DNA of 64,000 nt from Fonticella tunisiensis (GCF_004364155.1 NZ_SOAZ01000001.1:174820-238819); one strand, 5' to 3'; counted from the first letter of the stretch, positions 25,309 through 33,605 are shown. The notes: generated from the sequence alone by a model not told the origin. Program-made: numbers and translations.

Positions 25309-26307
25309 ATGAACAGAAATAAGACATTTTGCGAGGAATGCAGAAGAGATGTCGAATACATGGTAGAAACTGCAACAATTAAGGGTAAGCTTAAAGGAGA
25401 AGAATATGAGTATACCGGAAAGAAGGCTGTTTGTACGGAATGTGGAAGCGAAGTCTATGTAGCGGATATAGAAGACGAAAATCTGAAGGCTTTGTATGAC
25501 ATGTACCGTCAAAAAAACGGCATTATTTCGCTGGAGAAGATATTAGAAATACCTCAGAAATACAATATTGGGAAACGTCCGCTGTCATTGCTTTTAGGCT
25601 GGGGAGAAATGACTTTTTCGAGATATTGTGAAGGTGATATGCCTACAAAACAGTATTCAGATATTCTTCAAAAGATTTATGATGACCCAGCATATTATAA
25701 AGAATTGCTGGAGAAAAATAAGGACAATTTAAAATCTCCGCAGGCATATGAAAAAAGTAAGCGGAAGGTACAGGAACTGCTTGGAGAAGAAAAAAAAGCA
25801 GGTTCAAAGCTGGACTCGATTATCCAATATCTGCTTTATAAATGCGAGGACATAACTCCTTTAGCTTTACAAAAGGCATTATATTATGTCCAGGGCTTTT
25901 ATTACGCTTTTGAAGGACGGTTTCTTTTTGAAGAAGACTGTGAGGCATGGGTTCATGGACCGGTTTACAGAGATGTGTATAACAGGTATTCATCTTATCG
26001 GTTTGACCCCATTGAAAGCGTTGAAGTTTTCGATGAATCAATTTTTACAACATCTGAAAAAGCGATACTGGATAGTGTTATTAAAAACTTCTGCTGTTAT
26101 AGCGGAAAAACATTAGAAAAGTTTACGCATTTGGAAAAACCATGGCGGCATACCAGAGACGGTTTGCCGGTGGATGCGCATTCTAATCGTGTAATACCCA
26201 AAGAATTAATCGGGGAATATTTTGTTGCTGTGAAAGAAAAATTCCGCATGCTCACTCCTGGAGATATAGAAGTATACTCGAAAGCTATCTTTGAACAAAT
26301 AAACTGA
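25309..26307 (+). CDS. Panacea (DUF4065/SocA) antitoxin with MqsA-like zinc-HTH N-terminus
   Basis: A 332-residue protein. An N-terminal zinc ribbon (C8, C11, C42 and C45) is followed by an XRE-like HTH (about 70-115: IGKRPLSLLLGWGEMTFSRY) and a C-terminal Panacea domain (about 165-330). The last carries LQKALYYVQGFYYAFEG, CEAWVHGPVYRDVY and KPWRHTRDGLP, the DUF4065 hallmarks. Panacea antitoxins neutralise diverse partner toxins, and the zinc-HTH part represses the operon. ATG 25309 follows GAAAGGAGGTCACC; an upstream in-frame extension overlaps the toxin gene and is rejected. Confidence 0.88.
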   Translation: MNRNKTFCEECRRDVEYMVETATIKGKLKGEEYEYTGKKAVCTECGSEVYVADIEDENLKALYDMYRQKNGIISLEKILEIPQKYNIGKRPLSLLLGWGEMTFSRYCEGDMPTKQYSDILQKIYDDPAYYKELLEKNKDNLKSPQAYEKSKRKVQELLGEEKKAGSKLDSIIQYLLYKCEDITPLALQKALYYVQGFYYAFEGRFLFEEDCEAWVHGPVYRDVYNRYSSYRFDPIESVEVFDESIFTTSEKAILDSVIKNFCCYSGKTLEKFTHLEKPWRHTRDGLPVDAHSNRVIPKELIGEYFVAVKEKFRMLTPGDIEVYSKAIFEQIN

Positions 26308-26328
26308 TATTTTTGTATTCCTTTAAGG

Positions 26329-26430
26329 TGAGATTTTTATGAGATGTAAAACACAGGTATACCATATATAATGATATCGTGGAAAAATGACATAAAAATG
26401 CATAAGCCCTTCGGGGCTTTTTTTATGCCA
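26329..26430 (+). repeat. Promoter-terminator cassette, copy 1
   Basis: Begins TGAGATTTTTATGAGATG, has ATATAATGATATCGTG about 35 bases in (TATAAT at 26367-26372), and ends in AAGCCC-TTC-GGGGCTTTTTTT. A second copy with the same order lies at 26691-26793. The region is non-coding and directly precedes the small Cys-rich gene. It could produce a short RNA or act as an attenuator. Confidence 0.55.
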
Positions 26431-26450
26431 TAAAACGGGAGGGAGGAAAG

Positions 26451-26681
26451 ATGTGCGATAAATGTTTTGGAAGTAACGGAAAGAATGGCTGCAATATCCT
26501 GACTGTACGCAAGTGTCAGCAAGATAAATGTTCCTTCTATAAAAGCACCCAAGATTTAGAGGAAGACAGGAAAAAGGCTTATCTTTTGCTGGCAGCTTTG
26601 CCATCCGATATGCAGCGGTATATTTCAGATAAGTATTATAACGGCAGGATGCCATGGGCAAAAAGTAAATGTGCTGTTTAG
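26451..26681 (+). CDS. Small Cys-rich phage protein
   Basis: A 76-residue protein beginning MCDKCFGSNGKNGCNILTV, with a second pair in KCQQDKCSFYKS. Four or five N-terminal cysteines suggest zinc binding. The helical C-terminus ends in MPWAKSKCAV. No family name recognised; small Cys-rich proteins at this place upstream of the HNH/terminase genes occur in Clostridial phages. The start is ATG 26451 behind GGGAGGAAAG. It is bracketed by the two repeated cassettes. Confidence 0.65.
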   Translation: MCDKCFGSNGKNGCNILTVRKCQQDKCSFYKSTQDLEEDRKKAYLLLAALPSDMQRYISDKYYNGRMPWAKSKCAV

Positions 26682-26690
26682 CATTCCAGA

Positions 26691-26793
26691 TGAGATTTTT
26701 ATGAGATGAAATTCAGTAAAAAGCCAAATATAATGGTATTGTGAAAAGTTATGGATAAGCCTTCATGGGTGAACCTGTGAGGGCTTTTTTTAT
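26691..26793 (+). repeat. Promoter-terminator cassette, copy 2
   Basis: The 18-base start is the same as copy 1, with AATATAATGGTATTGTG (TATAAT at 26729-26734) at the same offset and a final AAGCC...GGGCTTTTTTTAT hairpin terminator. The internal spacer has diverged while the blocks are kept. Confidence 0.55.
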
Positions 26794-26814
26794 ACCCGAA
26801 AAGGAGGTGGCCAG

Positions 26815-27174
26815 ATGCCAAGAAAGCCAAAAAGGCCTTGCTCCTTTCCCGGCTGCCCTGTGCTGACGGACGGAAGGTACTGCGACACGCATCAAAAACA
26901 AGTTGATGCTTATTACAACAAATACGAACGAGATCCCCAAACAAGAAAACGTTATGACCGGAGATGGAGACGCATCCGGGACAGATATATCTCAGAGCAT
27001 CCGCTTTGCCAGGAGTGCAAAAAGTACGGAAGGCTTACGCCAGCCGAAGAGGTGCATCATATCATCCCTTTATCCAAAGGCGGAACCAATGCAGACAGCA
27101 ACCTTATGAGCCTTTGTAAGCAATGCCACTCATCGATCACTGCCCGCGAAGGAGAGCGGTGGGCAAGACGGTAG
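26815..27174 (+). CDS. HNH endonuclease, packaging module
   Basis: A 119-residue protein with N-terminal cysteines (CSFPGCP, then CDTHQ), a basic linker and the HNH core: CQECKKYGRLTPAEEVHHIIPLSKGG, then NLMSLCKQCHSS. HNH proteins encoded directly upstream of terminase assist cos-type DNA packaging in HK97-like phages. ATG 26815 lies behind AAAGGAGGTGGCCAG. It is the first gene of the late packaging and structural operon. Confidence 0.93.
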   Translation: MPRKPKRPCSFPGCPVLTDGRYCDTHQKQVDAYYNKYERDPQTRKRYDRRWRRIRDRYISEHPLCQECKKYGRLTPAEEVHHIIPLSKGGTNADSNLMSLCKQCHSSITAREGERWARR

Positions 27175-27245
27175 GGGGGTCAAAATCTCTGGTGGATATT
27201 TTTCGTGCAACGGGCGGGGGGTCACGCGCGAAAAATCGCAGTTTC

Positions 27246-27276
27246 AAACGGGGTATATCCCCCGTTTATTTTTACA
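27246..27276 (+). terminator. Hairpin upstream of the small terminase gene
   Basis: AAACGGGG and CCCCCGTTT pair over a TATAT loop, followed by ATTTTTA. It lies between the HNH and small terminase genes, so it may be an attenuator within the late operon. Confidence 0.6.
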
Positions 27277-27294
27277 GGAATCGAGGTGATGTGT

Positions 27295-27846
27295 ATGGCA
27301 AAAGACGGTACCAACCGCGGCGGGGCGCGTATCGGCGCAGGACAGAAGAAAAAGCCGCTTGCAGATAAGATTTTGGAAGAAAACCCTGGCAGACGAAAGA
27401 TCATGGTAATGGAGTTTACGGATCCTGCGGAACTGGAAGGAGAGAGCATGCCGCCACCGAGGGATTATCTTGCTGCAAAGCAGAAGAACGGAAAAACAAC
27501 ACTGGCGGTGGAAATATATGGAAAAACATGGCAGTGGCTTAAGGAACGCAGGTGTGTTCATCTTATTCCTGCGCAGCTTATAGAGCAGTATGCCCAGAGC
27601 GTGGCGCGGTGGATCCAGTGCGAGGAATGTATCACTGAATTTGGCTTTCTTGCCAAGCATCCGACGACTGGCAATGCCATCCCGTCGCCTTATGTGGCCA
27701 TGAGTCAAAGCTTCATGAAGCAGGCCAATAACCTGTGGTATCAGATTTACCAAGTTGTGCGGGAAAACTGTGCTACCGAATACAAAGGGGCAACTCCCCA
27801 TGACGATGTGATGGAAAAACTCCTGACAGCCAGGAGGGGTGGCTGA
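27295..27846 (+). CDS. Phage terminase small subunit, P27 family
   Basis: A 183-residue DNA-recognition subunit of the packaging motor. It begins MAKDGTNRGGARIGAGQKKKP, typical of P27-type subunits. The middle contains YGKTWQWLKERRCVHLIPAQLIEQYAQSVARW and the end DDVMEKLLTARRGG. ATG 27295 behind GAGGTGATGTGT. It pairs with the intein-containing large subunit, from which it is separated by about 6 kb of methylase and cargo genes. Confidence 0.85.
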   Translation: MAKDGTNRGGARIGAGQKKKPLADKILEENPGRRKIMVMEFTDPAELEGESMPPPRDYLAAKQKNGKTTLAVEIYGKTWQWLKERRCVHLIPAQLIEQYAQSVARWIQCEECITEFGFLAKHPTTGNAIPSPYVAMSQSFMKQANNLWYQIYQVVRENCATEYKGATPHDDVMEKLLTARRGG

Positions 27847-28028
27847 TGAATAAAACAAAGTCAATTTTTCTTAGAGAACTTAGAAAATATAAAGACCATT
27901 TAACGAAGCAGCAGTTTAAGACCCTGCGGGGACAAGTATTAAACGGAGATTGTGAGGGTGCTAAAAAGGGTCTTGAGAAAATATTGAAAAGGAGAATGCA
28001 GCATGAACATACAAAAAATATCGGTTGA
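27846..28028 (+). CDS. Small basic phage protein upstream of ParB-methylase
   Basis: A 60-residue protein (FLRELRKYKDHLTKQQFKTL then GQVLNGDCEGAKKGLEKIL) that is helical and basic. ATG overlaps the small terminase stop (TGATGA arrangement), and its end overlaps the methylase start by 26 bases. Such small proteins regularly accompany phage ParB-methylases; function unknown. Confidence 0.7.
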   Translation: MNKTKSIFLRELRKYKDHLTKQQFKTLRGQVLNGDCEGAKKGLEKILKRRMQHEHTKNIG

Positions 28029-29301
28029 TAAGCTTAATCCTGCAGAATATAACCCGCGCAAAGATTTAAAACCCGGAGATAAGGAATATGAAAAGCTGAA
28101 ACGGTCAATTGAGGAATTTGGCTATGTGGAGCCTGTTATCTGGAACCAAAAGACAGGTAACGTGGTAGGCGGACATCAACGTTTAAAGGTTTTGCTGGAC
28201 TTGGGACAGACTGAGATAGACTGCGTCGTTGTGGATCTTGATCCGCAGAGAGAAAAAGCGCTTAATCTTGCCCTCAATAAGATTCAGGGAGAGTGGGACG
28301 AGAATAAACTGGCAGAGCTGATGGCTGAGCTGGACGCAGGCGCTTTTGATGTTTCGCTTACAGGGTTTGATGCTTCTGAAATTGACGAACTGCTTAACCG
28401 ATGGTACTCCAAAGAGGCGGTACAGGACAGCTTTGACATTGATAAAGCGCATGAGGAAATCATGCAGCGCGAGCCGGTAACAAAGCGTGGTGATATCTGG
28501 CTTCTCGGGAATCATCGCTTGATGTGCGGCGACTCTACGAAGGATGAAGATTTTGAGAAGTTAATGGACGGGTGTCACGCACAGATGGCAGTAACTTCCC
28601 CGCCTTACGGGGTAGGCAAAGAATATGAAAAAGCCGGGATTGAGCCATGGTTTGAGACAGTACGCCCAGTGATTAGAAACTTGTGCAGGTATGCAGATAT
28701 TGTCTGCTGGAACTTAGGTGATTTATATGTAACCGGCTCCCAGTTTATTGAACCCACCAGCGTTTATAGTGTGAATATGTTTTTGGACAACGGTTACCGA
28801 CCTATCTGGATCCGCATTTGGAAGAAACAAGGGCAAAACTTCGGTGTAGGCCCCTATCACCTTGTTTCAAACAAGCCGGTTCAGCAGTATGAGTATATTT
28901 CGGCTTTCAGCAATAAAGGAGAAGTTGAGGAATATAACGATCAGGAATATGTTTGGCTTTCGGCCTTTGCAGGACACAGTTATAAATTTGTGAAAAGGCT
29001 TACAAAGGAAGAACGCAAGAAATGGGGCTATGCGGGCATATGGGAGATGACGACTGTCCGGGCAAACAAGGAGCATCCGGCAATGTTCCCTGTGGAGCTT
29101 CCATGGCGGTGCATCAAAATGCACAGCGACAAGGGTGGCATTGTGCTTGAACCGTTCTCCGGTAGCGGAACCACTATAATTGCGGCTGAACAGACCGAGC
29201 GTAAATGCTATGCGATGGAGTTATCTCCTATTTACTGTGATTTAGCTGTTAAGCGCTGGGAGGAATTCACCGGTGAAAAAGCCATCAAACTGGAGGGTTA
29301 A
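28003..29301 (+). CDS. ParB-like nuclease domain fused to DNA methyltransferase (first copy)
   Basis: A 432-residue protein. The N-terminal ParB/Srx domain (about 1-100: NPAEYNPRKDLKPGD, VGGHQRLKVL) is followed by a beta-class methyltransferase with TSPPYGVG (motif IV) and LEPFSGSGTTIIAAEQ (motif I), ending YCDLAVKRWEEFTG. Phages use such orphan methylases to modify their DNA against host restriction. The SPPYG motif fits N6-adenine or N4-cytosine methylation. It is paralogous to the next gene. Confidence 0.9.
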   Translation: MNIQKISVDKLNPAEYNPRKDLKPGDKEYEKLKRSIEEFGYVEPVIWNQKTGNVVGGHQRLKVLLDLGQTEIDCVVVDLDPQREKALNLALNKIQGEWDENKLAELMAELDAGAFDVSLTGFDASEIDELLNRWYSKEAVQDSFDIDKAHEEIMQREPVTKRGDIWLLGNHRLMCGDSTKDEDFEKLMDGCHAQMAVTSPPYGVGKEYEKAGIEPWFETVRPVIRNLCRYADIVCWNLGDLYVTGSQFIEPTSVYSVNMFLDNGYRPIWIRIWKKQGQNFGVGPYHLVSNKPVQQYEYISAFSNKGEVEEYNDQEYVWLSAFAGHSYKFVKRLTKEERKKWGYAGIWEMTTVRANKEHPAMFPVELPWRCIKMHSDKGGIVLEPFSGSGTTIIAAEQTERKCYAMELSPIYCDLAVKRWEEFTGEKAIKLEG

Positions 29302-29306
29302 GATTT

Positions 29307-30560
29307 ATGGATATACTGAAAATACCAGCAGAAAAACTAAAACCTTCGAAATATAATCCGCGGAAGGACTTAAAGCCAGGCGACCCTGAATATGAAAAAT
29401 TACGTCGGTCTATTGAAGAGTTCGGATATGTAGAGCCAGTCATATGGAACAAACGAACCGGGAACATTGTCGGCGGACATCAGCGGTATAAAGTACTAAC
29501 AGCTTTGGGGTATAAGGAGATCGACTGTGTTGTTGTTGATTTGGATGAACAACGGGAAAAAGCACTCAATGTTGCGCTGAATAAAATCAGCGGCGAGTTT
29601 GATATTCCGCTTTTGACCGATCTGCTTATGGACTTGAATGAAGATGGCTTTGACATTTCTCTTACCGGATTTGACGCTGCGGAAATTGACGAGTTATTCC
29701 GCGATAAAACAACCACAAATGTCAAAGAGGATAATTTCGATGCGGGAAAGGCAGCAGCAGAGATTAAAACTCCGGTTACCAAAAAGGGCGATATATGGAC
29801 GCTTGGCGACCACCGGCTGATGTGCGGTGATAGCACCCTGCTTTCAGATGTGCAAAAGCTGATGGATGGCCAAAAGGCGAGATTTGTTTTCACCGACCCA
29901 CCCTGGAACGTTGATTACGGTTCGGATACCAGGCATCCGAGCTGGAAGCCAAGGCAAATTCTAAATGACAGGATGAGCACCGAGGAATTCGGCGCTTTTT
30001 TATTGCGCGCTTTTAACTGTATGCGGGAAGTCTCTGAGGTTGGCTGCATGACCTATGTGGTGATGTCCGCGCAGGAATGGGGCAGTTTGATGAACGTCAT
30101 GCGGGAGGCAGGATATCACTGGTCAAGCACGATTATATGGAAAAAGGACAGCCTGGTACTATCCAGAAAGGACTATCACACCCAGTACGAGCCAATTTGG
30201 TATGGCTGGCTTGAGGGAACGCGCCTTTGCCCGCTTAAAGACCGAAAACAGTCGGATGTTTGGGAGATACCCCGCCCCAAAGTGTCGGAGGAGCACCCGA
30301 CCATGAAGCCTGTTTCGCTTGTGGCAAAGGCCATGCTAAACAGTTCCCATACCGGAGATTTGACGCTTGATTTATTCGGAGGTTCCGGCACGACAATGAT
30401 TGCAGCGCAGCAGACCGGGCGGGTTTGTTTTATGATGGAGCTTGACCCGAAATACTGTGATGTGATTGTAAAGCGCTATGTTTCACAATTTGGATCAGAT
30501 TCGGTTTTCCTGCTGTGCGATGATGAAAAAACTCCTTACGCGGAAACACAGATTGCTTAA
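29307..30560 (+). CDS. ParB-like domain fused to DNA methyltransferase (second copy)
   Basis: A 417-residue tandem paralogue of the preceding gene: the same N-terminal ParB domain (NPRKDLKPGDPEYEKLRRSI), then TDPPWNVDYG as motif IV and DLFGGSGTTMIAAQQ as motif I. DPPW rather than SPPY, and a diverged target-recognition segment, suggest a different recognition sequence from the first copy. It starts 5 bases after its neighbour. Confidence 0.9.
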   Translation: MDILKIPAEKLKPSKYNPRKDLKPGDPEYEKLRRSIEEFGYVEPVIWNKRTGNIVGGHQRYKVLTALGYKEIDCVVVDLDEQREKALNVALNKISGEFDIPLLTDLLMDLNEDGFDISLTGFDAAEIDELFRDKTTTNVKEDNFDAGKAAAEIKTPVTKKGDIWTLGDHRLMCGDSTLLSDVQKLMDGQKARFVFTDPPWNVDYGSDTRHPSWKPRQILNDRMSTEEFGAFLLRAFNCMREVSEVGCMTYVVMSAQEWGSLMNVMREAGYHWSSTIIWKKDSLVLSRKDYHTQYEPIWYGWLEGTRLCPLKDRKQSDVWEIPRPKVSEEHPTMKPVSLVAKAMLNSSHTGDLTLDLFGGSGTTMIAAQQTGRVCFMMELDPKYCDVIVKRYVSQFGSDSVFLLCDDEKTPYAETQIA

Positions 30561-30599
30561 AAATGTCCTTGCTTTCCCCTTAAAACAGAGCGTTAATGT

Positions 30600-30632
30600 A
30601 TCCCACCAAAAAGGAAAGGTGGGATTTTTTAT
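30600..30632 (+). terminator. Terminator after the methylase pair
   Basis: TCCCACC and GGTGGGA pair over a 10-base loop, followed by TTTTTT. Confidence 0.85.
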
Positions 30633-30676
30633 GGGAATCAGAAATGGTTTAGCTTATTTGAGGGGAGGTGAATGGA

Positions 30677-31366
30677 ATGAGGAATAACAGCTTCCGCTTT
30701 TCACAGAAGGTTGCCGGTCAGGAGAGAAAAGTCATTGCTGCAGTCATTGCTGAAGTACTTGGAAGCCAGGTGCGCTATGCCGGAGCGCCGGGTTTTGCGT
30801 ATGAGGCAAACGGCTGGACAATTGACAGAGACAGTGTGGTGCATTCGCCGGGAATCAGCCTTGATGAAATCAAAAGCATCCGGCCGGTGATTGACGCGCT
30901 GAATATCGCAGGTTTATCTGCAGAGGGAACCATGACAATTGCTCTTTCTTTGGAGGGCTTTGGCGAGACAAGCCTTGAAAACCTTAAAAACCTGCTGGCC
31001 AGCAAGGATACGTTGATAAAGAAAGCGCTGTCGCTTGACCGGGAGCTTGAAGTATTGGCTGATAATGACGAGATTGCCTTCCCGTTCTGGAACGCGACCC
31101 TAAATGCCGACGAGGTGCAGACATATATCACGCTGGTAAAGCAGATGGCGGAACAGGCAAAAGCGCAAAAGCGCGTGCTGCGCACTGAAAAACCGACGGA
31201 TAATGAAAAATACGCTTTCCGCTGTTTCCTACTTCGGCTGGGATTTATAGGAGATGAATATAAAACCGAACGTAAGGTGCTGCTTTCAAGACTATCTGGT
31301 AACGGGGCCTTCCGTAGCGGAGAAGCAAGGCGGCAAAGTCTAAGGGCGGTGGATGAAAATGAGTGA
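30677..31366 (+). CDS. Phage 'virulence-related' protein with C-terminal domain shared with the amidoligase
   Basis: A 229-residue protein often labelled virulence-related in Firmicute prophages. The first 110 residues are an unrecognised alpha/beta domain. The last 45 (KYAFRCFLLRLGFIGDEYK, then LLSRLSGNGAFR) match the C-terminus of the amidoligase encoded 0.7 kb downstream. ATG 30677 lies behind GGGGAGGTG. It opens a compact cluster with the next two small genes, the amidoligase and GGCT. Confidence 0.7.
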   Translation: MRNNSFRFSQKVAGQERKVIAAVIAEVLGSQVRYAGAPGFAYEANGWTIDRDSVVHSPGISLDEIKSIRPVIDALNIAGLSAEGTMTIALSLEGFGETSLENLKNLLASKDTLIKKALSLDRELEVLADNDEIAFPFWNATLNADEVQTYITLVKQMAEQAKAQKRVLRTEKPTDNEKYAFRCFLLRLGFIGDEYKTERKVLLSRLSGNGAFRSGEARRQSLRAVDENE

Positions 31367-31694
31367 TTTTCATAACACCGCCTTCTTTGTCAAGCATCCG
31401 TTCTGGGTTGAGGATCTAATGGCTCCGCATCGGTATGAGCAGAGGAAACGATTCGCAGTTGTGAAAACCATCAAGCTTTCAAAGATAGACTATGAGAACT
31501 TCATTGCCGACCTATGCGTCGACCGCCGGTTTATTGAGGAAAACAAAGGGCTTTGCCGCATTGACGAGGACGGAGTATGGCTTTGCTTGCTGGTGCAGCG
31601 GCGGGGACAGTCTGATGGGGTGCTGGTAATGCCAGACGGTATGGATTATCCCAAATACGCCGCATATTATCCTGGAGAGGAGGACGAGAAATGA
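31359..31694 (+). CDS. Small phage protein of the amidoligase cluster, unknown
   Basis: A 111-residue protein (FHNTAFFVKHPFWVEDLMAP, then DGVWLCLLVQRRGQSDGVLV) without a recognised catalytic motif; proteins of this type are labelled DUF6329-like in my recollection. The start overlaps the previous gene and the stop overlaps the next (ATGA). Confidence 0.6.
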   Translation: MSDFHNTAFFVKHPFWVEDLMAPHRYEQRKRFAVVKTIKLSKIDYENFIADLCVDRRFIEENKGLCRIDEDGVWLCLLVQRRGQSDGVLVMPDGMDYPKYAAYYPGEEDEK

Positions 31695-31921
31695 GTGCAA
31701 GAGACTTTCCTTCAAAAGAAACTGTCCTTCGCCTTAAAAAGCAGTACCCGCCGGGAACACGCGTCGAGCTTATCTGCATGGATGATCCGTATTCTAAGCT
31801 GAAACCGGGAGACCAAGGCACAGTTTCTTTTGTGGATGATATCGGAACCATACATATAAATTGGGACAACGGTTCTTCCCTTGGCGCGGCTTACGGTGTG
31901 GACGTGATTAGGAAGCTTTAA
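31691..31921 (+). CDS. DUF4314 family protein
   Basis: A 76-residue protein with a small SH3-like beta barrel: PPGTRVELICMDDPYSKL, GDQGTVSFVDDIGTIHI and WDNGSSLGAAYGVD. DUF4314 proteins are found next to phage amidoligases and virulence-related proteins. Molecular role unknown. Its ATG overlaps the previous stop. Confidence 0.85.
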   Translation: MSARDFPSKETVLRLKKQYPPGTRVELICMDDPYSKLKPGDQGTVSFVDDIGTIHINWDNGSSLGAAYGVDVIRKL

Positions 31922-31992
31922 ATGTACACAAATCCCGCCGCAAAAAATTGTTGAAAATCCGGCGGAAACTCACGCAGAATTGCCTTGCTATC

Positions 31993-32041
31993 CTGTGTTT
32001 TCAATGGCCTAATGTACACTGCCAAAGGGCAGAAAACACAG
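31993..32041 (+). repeat. 10-bp inverted repeat before the amidoligase gene
   Basis: CTGTGTTTTC (31993-32002) and GAAAACACAG (32032-32041) are perfect complements 29 bases apart, just upstream of the amidoligase ribosome binding site. AATGTACAC also occurs twice (31920 and 32011). Possibly regulatory. Confidence 0.45.
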
Positions 32042-32064
32042 AGAAAGCGAGGAGAAAAAGCACA

Positions 32065-32964
32065 ATGCTTACAACGAGGTTTGGAATCGAGGTAGAATTA
32101 ACAGGGATTACAAGGAAACAGGCGGCAAAAACTGCAGCAGCTTTTCTTGGAGGGAGGGTTGAATCCAGCGGAGATTATTACGATACCCAAAAGGTTATTG
32201 CACCGGACGGACGGGTATGGAAATTCATGAGCGACGGAAGCATCCGGACGCAGAAAAAGGAACGCGGCCGGATTGTCGAGGCAGGCCGGGAATACAGTGT
32301 GGAGCTGGTAAGTCCCATACTCACCTACCGCGAAGACATTGAAACCCTGCAGGAATTGATAAGAAGGCTTCGCAGGGCAGGAGGTTTTGCAAACGCCAGC
32401 TGCGGCATCCACGTCCATATAGACGGAGCAAGCCACACACCGCGAAGCATCCGTAATTTTATCAACATTATCGCCAGCAAGAATGACCTTTTCTATAAAG
32501 CATTGCAGATTGAGCCGGACAGGATGCGGTTCTGCAAGAAAATGGACGCGACGCTGGTGGAAAAGATGAACCGGCGCAGGCCCAAAACCATTGCGGCGAT
32601 TGAGAACATCTGGTACGAGGGTTACAGCGAAAGCCGGAGCACCCATTACCACAATAGCAGATATCACTTTTTGAACCTGCATAGTTTTTTCAACGGCAAC
32701 GGGACGATTGAACTGAGAGGCTTCAACAGCGAACTCCATGCCGGGAAAATCAGAAGCTACATAGTTCTTGCCCTGGCCCTCAACCATCAGGCGCTGACAC
32801 AAAAATGCGCTTCCAGCAAGAAACCGCAGGTTGAAAACGAAAAATTCGCCATGCGGACATACCTCAACCGCATCGGGCTTATCGGCGACGAATTTAAGAA
32901 CTGCCGGGAGCACCTTTGCAAGGCACTGAGCGGCAACGCGGCATGGCGGTTTCGGGCGGCATAG
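32065..32964 (+). CDS. Phage amidoligase (ATP-grasp-like/glutamine synthetase-like family)
   Basis: A 299-residue protein. It begins RFGIEVELTGITRKQAA, the F-G-x-E-x-E motif of amidoligases. CGIHVHID carries the metal-binding His/Asp triad, and the end has GTIELRGFNSELHAGKI. These enzymes form amide bonds between amino groups and carboxylates such as glutamate on proteins or peptides. The partner GGCT gene 64 bases downstream would reverse or edit gamma-glutamyl links. The C-terminal 40 residues match those of the protein at 30677. ATG 32065 follows GAGGAGAAAAAG. Confidence 0.88.
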   Translation: MLTTRFGIEVELTGITRKQAAKTAAAFLGGRVESSGDYYDTQKVIAPDGRVWKFMSDGSIRTQKKERGRIVEAGREYSVELVSPILTYREDIETLQELIRRLRRAGGFANASCGIHVHIDGASHTPRSIRNFINIIASKNDLFYKALQIEPDRMRFCKKMDATLVEKMNRRRPKTIAAIENIWYEGYSESRSTHYHNSRYHFLNLHSFFNGNGTIELRGFNSELHAGKIRSYIVLALALNHQALTQKCASSKKPQVENEKFAMRTYLNRIGLIGDEFKNCREHLCKALSGNAAWRFRAA

Positions 32965-33028
32965 ATGACTGGGCGCTTGGGGCGGACAGCCGCCCCTTGC
33001 CTGCGGCAAACACAAGGAGGAAGATGCG

Positions 33029-33496
33029 ATGAACAAGGAAAAAGGAACAGTTTATTTAGCATACGGAAGCAATCTGAACTTGAAGCAGATGGCGTACCGC
33101 TGTCCAACGGCAAGAGTGCTGGGGCAGGCAAAGCTCACAGGCTACCGGCTGCTGTTTCGGGGCGGCAATGGTGGCGCAGTGGCAACGATAGAAAAGCAAA
33201 AAGGTGAAAGCGTACCGGTATTGCTTTGGAGAATCACACCTTATGATGAGAAAGCACTGGACCGGTATGAGGGCTATCCGCATCTGTATCGGAAAGAAAC
33301 GGTTAAGGTGCGTTTCAAAGGGCAGTGGGTGTCCGCAATGGTATATATCATGAATGACGGAAGGCCTTTAGGGGCGCCGAGCCGTTACTATTACGAGGTG
33401 ATTCGGCAGGGCTATATAGATGCGGGTTTTGATATTTCCGTTCTCAATAAAGCAGTGCGGGATTCGGCGGTGCAGGCGGAGAAACCGGAGATATAG
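33029..33496 (+). CDS. Gamma-glutamylcyclotransferase-like protein
   Basis: A 155-residue GGCT/AIG2 fold. YLAYGSNLNLKQM holds the Y-G-S-N substrate loop and ALDRYEGYP the catalytic Glu; the C-terminus is AMVYIMN, then YYEVIRQGY. It would cleave gamma-glutamyl amide bonds with release of 5-oxoproline. Pairing with an amidoligase in phages has been described by comparative genomics (Iyer, Aravind and colleagues on amidoligases). ATG behind CACAAGGAGGAAGATGCG. Confidence 0.9.
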   Translation: MNKEKGTVYLAYGSNLNLKQMAYRCPTARVLGQAKLTGYRLLFRGGNGGAVATIEKQKGESVPVLLWRITPYDEKALDRYEGYPHLYRKETVKVRFKGQWVSAMVYIMNDGRPLGAPSRYYYEVIRQGYIDAGFDISVLNKAVRDSAVQAEKPEI

Positions 33497-33605
33497 GGAA
33501 AAACGCTGTCAGCATAGATAATTTCATAGAAATCCACTTGATGAAAGGAGCTTCGTTGAGAGGTTCCTTTTTTCTTGCTCATTTACAGGAAAGGAGGCGG
33601 CAAAG

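Noticed and set aside
27244..27864. Minus-strand open frame of about 200 codons opposite the small terminase
   Set aside because: Codon shadow of the plus-strand P27-type gene, which has family motifs and a good start.
32098..33036. Long open frame on the minus strand opposite the amidoligase
   Set aside because: It is antisense to a gene with clear family motifs and has no ribosome binding site or recognisable residues.
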